DNA of 30,131 bases from an uncultured Acetatifactor sp. (GTDB lineage Bacteria > Bacillota > Clostridia > Lachnospirales > Lachnospiraceae). The stretch spans positions 1,865 to 31,995 of the forward strand of contig CAJUGH010000043.1 in assembly GCA_910586215.1 (NCBI GenBank). The letters run 5' to 3'. The notes beneath the pieces were generated by a model. That model was not told the origin of the DNA, did not search any database, and saw only the letters and a list, made by a program, of their open reading frames with translations. Positions 6,478-14,500 of this stretch are shown in pieces (position 1 is the first letter of the stretch; each line of letters starts with the position of its first letter). The position numbers and the translations under genes were made by a program.

Positions 6478-7810
6478 CGCCGCCGCGCTGCAGTCTTCCC
6501 ATCCACAGCAGTCCCACCCCGTCTGCCAGTGCCCATCCGATGGGAATGGCCCACCAGATGCCTGCCACGCCGATGGCCGGGACTGCCGCCAGCATGTAAG
6601 CCAGTGCCACCCTGCTCCCCAGGGACACCACGGTGAGCAGCAGGGACACACCGGGACGGTTGATCCCCCTAAAGTACCCATACAACAGGAACAATACCCC
6701 GATCCCCACATAGAAAGCCCCCTCTATCCGAAGATATTGCCTGCCGATTGCAAGGATCTGCATCTCCTCCCCTTTTACAAACAGTCTCATCAGATTATCC
6801 GCAAAGAGGAATACTCCCGCCGAGATCAGCACACAGAAAAGGGTAGATACCCGGAAAGCACTTCTGGTCCCTTCCCTTAGGCGCTTCCCATTTCCTGCAC
6901 CGAAGCTCTGGGACACGAAAATAGAATAGGCATTACCAAATTCCTGGGCCGGCATATAGGCAAACGTATCGATCTTCACCGCCGCCGCAAAAGCCGCCAT
7001 CACTTCCATCCCAAAACTGTTCACCAGTCCCTGCACCATCAGGATACCGAAATTCATCACCGACTGCTGGGCAGATGTGACCATGGAGAACCGAAGCAGT
7101 TCCCCTACAGCCTTCTCCTCCTGCAGGAATCTGCCACAGCAAAACCGGAAGCCAGGCTCTCTCACCCAGGTATAGGCAGCAAGCCCCACCCCTGCCGCAA
7201 CCTGGGAGAATACCGTGGCCCAGGCAGCGCCTTCCAGCCCCCAGTCCAGGCAGACCACAAAGAACAGATCCAGCCCTACATTCATCCCTGCCGCAAGTCC
7301 CAGGAAACACAGAGGCATCACACTGTTCCCCACAGCCCGGAGTACAAAAGCAAAAAAATTGTACAGGAATACAAAGAAGATTCCCAGGAACACAATGGAC
7401 ACATAGTCCCGCATCATTCCATACAGTTCTGCAGGCACCCGCAGGAAGACCAGAATGGGATCCACGGCACACTGCACCAGCAGCCACAGTACCACCGAGA
7501 TCCCCCCAATCAGTACAAAGGCCGTGTGCATACGATTCTGCAGCCTCCGGGTGTCCCCTTTCCCATAATAATAGGACAATAGTGCCCCACAGCCCATGCA
7601 CAGGCCGATGAGGATGGATGTCAGGAATGTCATAAGGGAATAGGCACTTCCCACGGAAGCCAGGGCATCTGCCCCCACAAACCTGCCCACCACCCAGGTG
7701 TCCACAATATTATAAAACTGCTGCAGCAGGTTCCCCAGTATCATGGGGCCTGCAAAAAGCAGCAGTGATCTCGTCACATTTCCCTCTGTCAGATTACGCT
7801 CCGTCCTCAT
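6446..7810 (-). CDS. MATE family efflux transporter
   Basis: A membrane protein of about 454 residues with about 12 hydrophobic segments, typical of MATE cation/drug antiporters. The N-terminal RNLTEGNVTRSLLLFAGPMI and QQFYNIVDTWVVGRFVG are characteristic of the Firmicute DinF/NorM-like branch, and a second repeat begins near VMNFGILMVQGLVNSFG. The start is placed at the ATG at 7808-7810 because the family N-terminus begins there; a GTG at 7843 and an ATG at 7834 are alternatives and none has a strong binding site. The gene begins 72 bp after thiN and probably shares its transcript. Its 3' end overlaps the convergent gene at 6187-6477. The substrate cannot be told. Confidence 0.93.
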   Translation of the reverse strand: MRTERNLTEGNVTRSLLLFAGPMILGNLLQQFYNIVDTWVVGRFVGADALASVGSAYSLMTFLTSILIGLCMGCGALLSYYYGKGDTRRLQNRMHTAFVLIGGISVVLWLLVQCAVDPILVFLRVPAELYGMMRDYVSIVFLGIFFVFLYNFFAFVLRAVGNSVMPLCFLGLAAGMNVGLDLFFVVCLDWGLEGAAWATVFSQVAAGVGLAAYTWVREPGFRFCCGRFLQEEKAVGELLRFSMVTSAQQSVMNFGILMVQGLVNSFGMEVMAAFAAAVKIDTFAYMPAQEFGNAYSIFVSQSFGAGNGKRLREGTRSAFRVSTLFCVLISAGVFLFADNLMRLFVKGEEMQILAIGRQYLRIEGAFYVGIGVLFLLYGYFRGINRPGVSLLLTVVSLGSRVALAYMLAAVPAIGVAGIWWAIPIGWALADGVGLLWMGRLQRGGVTDTGSGPCA

Positions 7811-7882
7811 GGTACACCACACTTTCCACACCATCGGCCTCACACATACCGGCGGCTACTGCCAGCCCCTGCCAATCCTGGT

Positions 7883-8641
7883 TCATGTCCCGTACATCAC
7901 CATGCACACCAATGCCCCCTGCTCCACGGACACCACTGCTTCTTCCCCGGTGAATTCATTGCTGATGCCAATGGGAAAACTGTTGTGGATCACTGCATTC
8001 TCCAGGGGATATTTCATCCCTTCTATACAGACCCCCCTGGATTCCTTCACCAGGGAAAACAGGGACAGATACCCCCGTAAACCCTTTTGGAAATGGACAG
8101 CCTCATCCACAAGCACCAGGATCATGCCACTGCCATCCACCAGATAGCCCACGGCCCCCTGCTCTTTTAAGTATAACAGACACTGGATGTTGGCCAGGGT
8201 ATGGTCAAGCCTCCCCCCGGTTCCTCCATAGATCCTGAAGTCCCGGTATCCCCGGCGAAGTCCTTCCTTCAAGGCCGCCAGCATATCTGTATCATCCTTC
8301 TCCACCGGCAGCCGGATCACCCTGTGGGGGATCTCCTGCTCCAGCTGCACCACGGCCCTGGCTTCCCCTTCACTGACTGAGTCAAAGTCCCCCAGAAGCA
8401 GATCCGGCTCTATCCCCAGCACGCCACAGTATCCCAGGCCGCCGTCCACGGCAATACAGAAGGCGTCCTCCCGTCCGGGAATCTCCCCTACCGTCAGATC
8501 CCCGGCGCCTATGACAATGCATATGCGCCGGACCGGATCCCGGAGCCGCGTCTGCTGTTCCTCTTTCTGTAACAGACAGTTCTCCTGGGACTGCCCCCGG
8601 ACCTGCGGCTGTTCCTGGTTTCCTGTCAGTTCCTTCTCCAT
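7883..8641 (-). CDS. thiN: Thiamine pyrophosphokinase
   Basis: Transfers pyrophosphate from ATP to thiamine to give thiamine diphosphate in the cytoplasm. Motifs match the family: GDFDS (84-88), KDDTDM (115-120) and GGTGGRLDHTLAN (139-151), with a C-terminal beta-sandwich-like region ending in GALVCMVMYG. The start is placed at the ATG at 8639-8641, nine bases after GGAGG; an ATG six bases earlier is possible. The catalytic core begins about residue 38, leaving a Gln/Glu-rich N-terminal extension (EKELTGNQEQPQVRGQSQEN) not usual for the family. No TPP riboswitch is visible in the leader. Likely cotranscribed with the MATE gene downstream. Unlike many Firmicutes it is not next to rsgA and rpe. 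Confidence 0.94.
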   Translation of the reverse strand: MEKELTGNQEQPQVRGQSQENCLLQKEEQQTRLRDPVRRICIVIGAGDLTVGEIPGREDAFCIAVDGGLGYCGVLGIEPDLLLGDFDSVSEGEARAVVQLEQEIPHRVIRLPVEKDDTDMLAALKEGLRRGYRDFRIYGGTGGRLDHTLANIQCLLYLKEQGAVGYLVDGSGMILVLVDEAVHFQKGLRGYLSLFSLVKESRGVCIEGMKYPLENAVIHNSFPIGISNEFTGEEAVVSVEQGALVCMVMYGT

Positions 8642-8818
8642 GTCCATATCCCTCCATAGACCTGCCCATATACAGCCACCGGCAGTCCATATCCTCACCA
8701 TATCCGGCATATACCCAGCGCCCCTGCCAGTGCAGTGCCTGCTGCAGCCCTGTCATTCCCTGCAGGGGACAAGCCCGGCAAGTGCCTGGATTTCCACCTG
8801 GATTTCCCTGCATAAGCC

Positions 8819-8846
8819 ATTATACCAGATTCCGGCCTTTTTTCAA
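8819..8846 (-). promoter_or_regulatory. Sigma-A promoter and 170-nt leader for thiN
   Basis: TTGAAA (8841-8846), 16-bp spacer, TATAAT (8819-8824) on the minus strand, just past the lipoprotein stop codon. The leader 8642-8818 holds a repeated GGAAATCCAGG and complementary CCCTGC/GCAGGG stretches, so it may fold. It lacks the TPP riboswitch core. Confidence 0.65.
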
Positions 8847-8851
8847 GGTGG

Positions 8852-9448
8852 TTACTGCGCGGTGTATCCTGCTCCCTCCTGCACTGCGGCAGATTCACCG
8901 CCATCTCCTGTCTGCCTGCTGATAATATCCGCTATGGTTTCCACCTGCTCCTGGGTAAGGGAAACCTGCCCTCCCTCATAACGGGCAAAACATTCCGTCA
9001 GATTCACCCCATAGCCAGTCCCGAACTCTGTATCCACCACATACTCCACAGGGCACCGGCACACCTGCCCGTCCTCATAAGCCAGGTTGATCAGGATATC
9101 TGTAAGGCTGACAGAATCTGTCCCCCAGAAGGTATACCCCTCCCCCTCCACCTGCATCCCCATCCACAGGGTAGTAACCGTGTTGCCACAATATCCGGAT
9201 ATGGAGTCTGCCACTGTGTGGGAAATCTCAGCCGGTATATGAACATCCTCCTTCTGGGTATTCTGCTCTGCTTCCTCTGGAACATCTACACCGTTTCCGT
9301 CACCTTCTTCCCCCGTAAACTGTCCATCCTGGATATAGGCATCAAGCCCCTCCACCTGGGACGCTGCATCCGGTGTCTTTTTACTACATCCTGTCAACAG
9401 AAAAAGCACAAGAATGCAAATAAACCGCCTTACACCACATTTTCCCAT
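8852..9448 (-). CDS. Lipoprotein of unknown function
   Basis: 198 residues. The N-terminus is a lipoprotein signal peptide: basic start, hydrophobic run, lipobox LTGC with Cys21 as the lipidation site, so it should be anchored on the outer face of the membrane. An acidic, disordered linker (about 24-75, EGLDAYIQDGQFTGEEGDGN) follows, then a folded domain (about 78-185) with GYCGNTVTTLWMGMQVEGEG, VCRCPVEYVVDTEFGTGYG and several cysteines. I do not recognise this domain. The ATG at 9446-9448 follows AGGAGG by about eight bases. An inverted repeat (9475-9506) sits in its leader. Confidence 0.85.
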   Translation of the reverse strand: MGKCGVRRFICILVLFLLTGCSKKTPDAASQVEGLDAYIQDGQFTGEEGDGNGVDVPEEAEQNTQKEDVHIPAEISHTVADSISGYCGNTVTTLWMGMQVEGEGYTFWGTDSVSLTDILINLAYEDGQVCRCPVEYVVDTEFGTGYGVNLTECFARYEGGQVSLTQEQVETIADIISRQTGDGGESAAVQEGAGYTAQ

Positions 9449-9474
9449 CTTAAAATACCTCCTGTCTTTCTACT

Positions 9475-9506
9475 GTGATAGATTCTGTCGTGCTTGCTTC
9501 TATCAC
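9475..9506 (-). promoter_or_regulatory. Inverted repeat in the lipoprotein leader
   Basis: GTGATAG (9475-9481) and CTATCAC (9500-9506) are exact inverted copies 18 bp apart, between a weak -10-like TATAGT (minus strand, about 9505-9510) and the ribosome binding site. It could be an operator or an mRNA hairpin. Confidence 0.4.
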
Positions 9507-9602
9507 TATAGACGAGAAGTACTTGCATTTGTTTCCTGCCTTCTTCCTTGTTAATGAATCATCATAAGTTCTCTTGTATTCTGGGCGCCAGCATTTCCCG
9601 TC

Positions 9603-10409
9603 TTACGCTTTTCCGGCCACAAACATTCCATATTCCTTGGGGACATGCAGGTATCCATTTACCTTTCTGGAATTGAAATAATCCAGCAGTATGTCATAAT
9701 ATCCCCTGTCAAGCCCCTGCAGGGAGGCCATGGAATAGATATATGCCAGATAATCTTCGATGCAGTCAATCTCCAGGGCATCCTCATAGTCCCGCCGCTC
9801 CACTTTCGCAAACTGCTTCCTAAGCAGTTCCGTCCCATTCTGTAAGGTAAAGGAAATGTTGAGGCTGTGATGGTAAGGAATACCCAGTTCATCCAGTGCA
9901 TGGTAAAGATATTGTGTCATTCCGTTCCTTCCAAGAGTGGAACAATAAAACAGGCCGTCCTTTTTTAGGACCCGCCCTACCTCGGAGAGGGCACAGTCAA
10001 TATCCTTTACATGGTATAGCATGGAATTCGCAATGACCAGATCAAATGTTTCATCTTCGAAGGGAATATCCGATATATCGATTTTCCGGACGGACATCCC
10101 CTTGCCCATATAATTCTGCCGTAAATGGTCTACCATTCCCTCTGAAAAATCTGACAAGATAATGTCCATCCCATAGCCCTGGAGGATATCATCGTCAAGA
10201 TAGACATTCCATAGTTCTCCCCTGCCGCTTCCCAGTTCCAGGACTTTCATCCCGGCACGGAAAGGATACTGCCCAAACATCCAGTTCTGGAATCCCATCT
10301 TATTGACACTGTATTTGTCATGGAGACTCTTACGTAGCGCCAGGTTATCTGTGTTCCTGTACTGTTCCTCCAGGACGGCCTTGCTGGACATATTGCTGAT
10401 ATCAATCAT
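9603..10409 (-). CDS. Class I SAM-dependent methyltransferase
   Basis: 268-residue Rossmann-type methyltransferase. Motif I is VLELGSGRGE (56-65); the acidic motif II region is MDIILSDFSEGM; post-motif II IDISDIPFEDETFDLVIANS and the motif III-like GRVLKKDGLFYCSTLG follow. This is the Methyltransf_11/25 pattern seen in small-molecule and ubiE-like enzymes. The substrate cannot be inferred, and there are no pathway genes beside it. The start is placed at the ATG at 10407-10409, eight bases after GGAGG; an ATG five codons upstream overlaps that binding site and is rejected. It has its own promoter (10469-10497) and seems monocistronic, without an obvious terminator before the lipoprotein gene. 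Confidence 0.92.
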   Translation of the reverse strand: MIDISNMSSKAVLEEQYRNTDNLALRKSLHDKYSVNKMGFQNWMFGQYPFRAGMKVLELGSGRGELWNVYLDDDILQGYGMDIILSDFSEGMVDHLRQNYMGKGMSVRKIDISDIPFEDETFDLVIANSMLYHVKDIDCALSEVGRVLKKDGLFYCSTLGRNGMTQYLYHALDELGIPYHHSLNISFTLQNGTELLRKQFAKVERRDYEDALEIDCIEDYLAYIYSMASLQGLDRGYYDILLDYFNSRKVNGYLHVPKEYGMFVAGKA

Positions 10410-10468
10410 TTGTGATTCCTCCATGATCCGAAGAAGCTGTTTCCAGGCAGAAACAACTGATGAAGCAT

Positions 10469-10497
10469 ATTATACCAATGTCATTCCATAAAGTCAA
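10469..10497 (-). promoter_or_regulatory. Sigma-A promoter for the methyltransferase
   Basis: TTGACT (10492-10497), 17-bp spacer, TATAAT (10469-10474) on the minus strand, about 60 bp before the chosen start. Confidence 0.85.
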
Positions 10498-10573
10498 TGC
10501 TGCTAAATTCCTCCTTGGCAGGTATCCCTTCCTTTGTTATTTATACCATACGAATGCTAAAGCGAAAGGCAGC

Positions 10574-10623
10574 AAAAAAACCGCAAAACCCTGGATTCCA
10601 CTGAGGAAATCCTTCGTTTGCGG
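10574..10623 (-). terminator. Intrinsic terminator after tRNA-Thr
   Basis: On the minus strand CCGCAAA pairs with TTTGCGG, enclosing a second stem GGATT/AATCC, followed by TTTTTTT (complement of 10574-10580). It ends the tRNA-Thr transcript 15 bp after the tRNA. Confidence 0.85.
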
Positions 10624-10637
10624 CTTCTTCTCCGTGA

Positions 10638-10710
10638 AGCTGCTGACGGGAATCGGACCCGTGACCTCCGCACTACCAATGCGACGCTCTACCGACTGAG
10701 CCACAGCAGC
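10638..10710 (-). tRNA. tRNA-Thr (anticodon GGT)
   Basis: Complete cloverleaf of 73 nt including the discriminator. The acceptor GCTGCTG pairs with CAGCAGC, the D-stem is GCTC/GAGC, the anticodon stem TCGCA/TGCGG encloses loop TTGGTAG (anticodon GGT), and the T-stem ACGGG/CCCGT encloses TCCGATT. CCA is not encoded and must be added. A consensus promoter (10744-10772) and terminator (10574-10623) make it a stand-alone unit. Confidence 0.97.
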
Positions 10711-10743
10711 ATCAGACGACTGCTCTTGCAATCACCGTCATTC

Positions 10744-10772
10744 ATTATAGCAAAGGAGGGGATGTTTGTCAA
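10744..10772 (-). promoter_or_regulatory. Full-consensus sigma-A promoter for tRNA-Thr
   Basis: TTGACA (10767-10772), exactly 17 bp, TATAAT (10744-10749) on the minus strand. A perfect match at both hexamers, as expected for a stable RNA gene. Confidence 0.93.
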
Positions 10773-10811
10773 CCAAATTATTTTTCTTTTTTCCTTTTTC
10801 ACAGCACTTTT

Positions 10812-11453
10812 TCACATGTCATCTTTTTCGCACAATTCCTTCAAGATCCCCCTGCACACCAGAGGACGCAGGGTGCCCATATCCAGCTGGAGATTTTTCT
10901 CCGTATAGACTGCCATCATATAAGCCACCAGATGGGAGAAAAGAACATACACCTGGTAGTCTAAGGGCTGGTCATGGCGTAGTTCCCCTTTCTGCCTTCT
11001 CTCTTCCAGTTCACTTCGGAAAAAAGCCACCGGCTCATAGCGTGCAAATTCCTCTGCATGTATCTTCTGGCGGACCAGGTGACTGATTTCCGTATTGTCT
11101 GTGAGCATGTGGACAAACCAGAAAAATCCCTGCATTCTACAGTTGCGCATGTCAATTTCATCCAGCATAAAATCCAGGGATTCTGCAAAGCTGCCCTTCT
11201 CGTGGAATCTTAGGCGGAGCCAGTCCATCATCACTGCCACATGGTACACCACCGCACAGGCCACGATCTCTTCCTTGGTGTCAAAGTACTCATAGGCAGT
11301 TCCCTTGCCAATGCCAGCCAGTTCCGTGAGGGAGGAGACCTTGATATTTGTCACATCTGCCCCTTCCTGTATAAGCTGTCTCACTGCACCGTACAGTTTT
11401 TCCACTTTGGGAGGTACTTTCCCGATGTCTTCAAGACCTGTTATCTTTCCCAT
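10812..11453 (-). CDS. TetR/AcrR family regulator of the adjacent RND pump
   Basis: 213-residue DNA-binding repressor. The N-terminal helix-turn-helix (about 39-63) reads KVSSLTELAGIGKGTAYEYF, the classic TetR recognition pattern; the rest is a helical ligand-binding and dimerisation domain. The start is placed at the ATG at 11451-11453, about nine bases from GAGGGG; the ATG three codons earlier touches the binding site. It begins 63 bp after the RND gene on the same strand with no terminator between, so both are probably one transcript. A palindrome typical of TetR operators lies at the start of that transcript (16000-16011), implying autorepression relieved by a pump substrate. Confidence 0.92.
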   Translation of the reverse strand: MGKITGLEDIGKVPPKVEKLYGAVRQLIQEGADVTNIKVSSLTELAGIGKGTAYEYFDTKEEIVACAVVYHVAVMMDWLRLRFHEKGSFAESLDFMLDEIDMRNCRMQGFFWFVHMLTDNTEISHLVRQKIHAEEFARYEPVAFFRSELEERRQKGELRHDQPLDYQVYVLFSHLVAYMMAVYTEKNLQLDMGTLRPLVCRGILKELCEKDDM

Positions 11454-11516
11454 TCCCGTCATCCCCTCTTTTCATAGTTCCCATGACCTGCTCCTGCCAT
11501 TTTTAAAGATATGCTG

Positions 11517-14500
11517 TTATTCCATCTCATCCTGCTTCTTATACTTACTCCTATCCTTACGAACATGCTTCCTGTTCTTCTTTGGCACCCCTGCCTGTTC
11601 TTCCGGCTGTCTCTTTTCTTCCAGCTTTCCCTTTTTTTCTGACTCTTCCTTTTCTTCTGACTTTCCCTGCCCTTCCTGTTTTCCTTGCAGTAGTTCTCCG
11701 GATACCCCATCCCTGTCCTTTCTGATAAACAGGTCATAGATGCATGGAATCACAATCAAGGTAAGCAGGGTACCATAGAGCAGGCCGCCAATGGTCACTA
11801 CCGCCATAGGTTTGGCCATCTCTGATCCCATATCCTTGCTGAACACCATAGTGGACAGGGCCAGGATGGTAGTCAGGGCCGTCATCAGCACTGGCCGCAG
11901 TCTGGTGCGACCAGCGGTAAGGATAGCCTCCCGTTTCTCCATACCGCCTTCCCGCAGCTGGTTCATATAGTCGATCAACACGATGCCATTGTTCACAATA
12001 ATACCCGCCAGCATGACAAACCCAATCAAGGCAATGACGCTGACTTCGCTCCCCGTGACAAAAAGTCCCAGCAGGCCGCCGGTAAAAGCCAGGGGGATGG
12101 TAAACATGATGATAAAGGGTGACAGAAGGGACTGGAACTGTGCCACCATGATCAGGTACATGAATACCACCGCCAGAAGCAGCATCAGCAGCACCTGTTC
12201 TATGGCATCATTGATGGTATCGTTTTCTCCGGAGGATACCAGCTGGCAGCCGGCAGGCACCTGATAATCTGCCAGCTTTCTCTCCACCTGTGTGGATACC
12301 AGGCCCACATTGTAGCCTTCCGCTATGGCGGCTGTCACAGCCACATACCGGGTCTGGTCGGCACGGTTAATGGAGGTAAGGGCCGCCGTGACTTCAAAGT
12401 CCGCAATCTCTCTCAGAGGCACTTCCGTGCTTTCCCCCTCCTCATCAGTACCAGTGACCTCCATGGCACGGACCAGTTCCCTGGTCAGTTCTATATCCCC
12501 TCCATGCATCACATACACATTGTAATCCTTGTCCGCTGCCACCAGGGTGGTAGCAGCGCTGGCATCTGCCAGCTTGCCTGCGACCTGGGTAAATACCTGG
12601 GCCACTGTCAGTCCATACTGTACAGCCCGGTCACGGTCAATGAGGATACGCAGTTCCTCCTGGGATTCTTCCAGCCCGTCACTGACCTGGGTAGTACCCT
12701 CTACACCCTCCACAATGGCAGCCACTTCCCCTGCGATCTGCTGCAGGGTATCCAGGTCACGGCCCCGGACCTGGATGGAGATGCCGCTTCCTCCCATGGC
12801 ACTCATGTCCATACTGGAAGTATCTATGGTAATCTCTGCCTCCAGGCCCTGGGTCTTCTCCTTGATGATCCTGGCAATGTCTTCATTGCTCATGGATTTA
12901 TCTTCCCTGGTCAGCACATATACCGTAGCGGTGTTGCTGCTTCCGCTGCCGCCTCCGCCACCCAGAAGGGACATGGTGGAAGCACTGGTCATGGCACCTA
13001 CATTCTGCACATCTTCAATGGAAAGAATCGCCTCCACTACCTGGTCTGTCACCTCCCCTGTCTCCTGCAGGGTGGCATCCTCCTGCAGTTCCACATTGAC
13101 AGTGAGCTGGGTAGAGTCCATGTCTGCCATGAATGCCGTTCCATTTGACATAGCCAGGAAGAAGCTTGCCACCAGCAGCGCCACCACCAGGACCAGCACC
13201 AGGGGCTTCACCCGCAGGGATACGGCCAGCACCTTCTCATAGCCATGGCTGAGCCATCCAAAGAACCTTCCCTCCTTCTGTTCCCTGGCCCTTGCCAGTA
13301 TCTTGGAAGACATGGCAGGCACCACCGTCAAGGCAATGAGCAGGCTGGCCAGCAGGGAGTAGGCGATGGTCAGTCCCATGTCCACGAACAGTTGTCTGGT
13401 GATTCCTTCCGTGAACACGATGGGCAGGAACACGCAGACCGTGGTCAAGGTGGAAGCCATAATGGCCCCGGCCACCTCCCGGGCACCTTCTATGGCTGCT
13501 TCCTTCACGGAGTATCCCTCACCCCGCAGCCTGTAGATATTCTCAATTACCACAATGGAATTGTCCACCAGCATACCGATCCCCAGGGCCAGTCCGGACA
13601 GGGAGATGATATTCAGTGTCACGCCGCTGAAATACATGCATACAATGGCTGTCACCAGGCTGATGGGAATGGAGAAGGCCACCACGATGGTAGGACGCAG
13701 ATCCTTCAAAAACAGAATCAGGATCAAGATGGACAGCAGTCCCCCGAACAGGATATTACTGATGATGGCATCCATCACCAGGTCGATGTAGATTCCCTGG
13801 TCCATCAAGGGAATCAAGGTAAGATCCTGATTCTCCTCCATCATTTTTCCAAAACGCTCTGCCAGCAGGTCAGATACTTCCCCGGTGGAATATCCTGTCT
13901 GCTTCTGTATGGTCAGCATGACACCTGCACTGCCATCCACATTGGTGTAGATCTGGGCAGAATTGTCTGTGTAAAACACATCTGCCACATCCCCCAGGGT
14001 AATCACAGGTACATTGTCCATATGCAGGTCCATCAGGGGCATGGCCTTCAGTTCTTCTACCGTGGAGGGTTTGTCACCCACCCGTACCATATAATCTATG
14101 CCTTCCTCCGTGACATAACCTGCAGGCATGGCGAAATTCTGGGCCACCAGCAGGTTCTTCACCGTGTCTACTGTGAGGATGTGGTTCATGTCTGCCTGCT
14201 CGTAGGCGTTTTCCTTCGCCTCCGCAAGCTGTTTCTCTCCCTCGGCAAGCTGTTCTTCCGCATCCTTCAGCTGCTGTTCGGCCTCTTTCATCTGGTCCAG
14301 GCCGCTCTGGATCTGCTCTGCCCCGGCATCCAGCTGGGACTGGGCCACCTCTAACTGGTATTCCCCCAGGGAAATGGAGGCCTTGCCATTGGCAAATTCC
14401 ACGGCAGCGCTCATCTGCCCCTTCTCTATGGCGATCAGCCCGCTGTTGATATCGTTGATGGCCTTGGAGAGGTCAGTGACATTTTGCTTCTTCAAGGTCT

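Noticed and set aside
8642..8818. TPP riboswitch upstream of thiN
   Set aside because: The TPP aptamer core (CTGAGA and its partner) is absent. The leader may fold but matches nothing I know.
13245..14354. 369-residue open frame opposite the RND gene
   Set aside because: Antisense shadow with low-complexity His/Gln/Gly composition; no binding site or domain.
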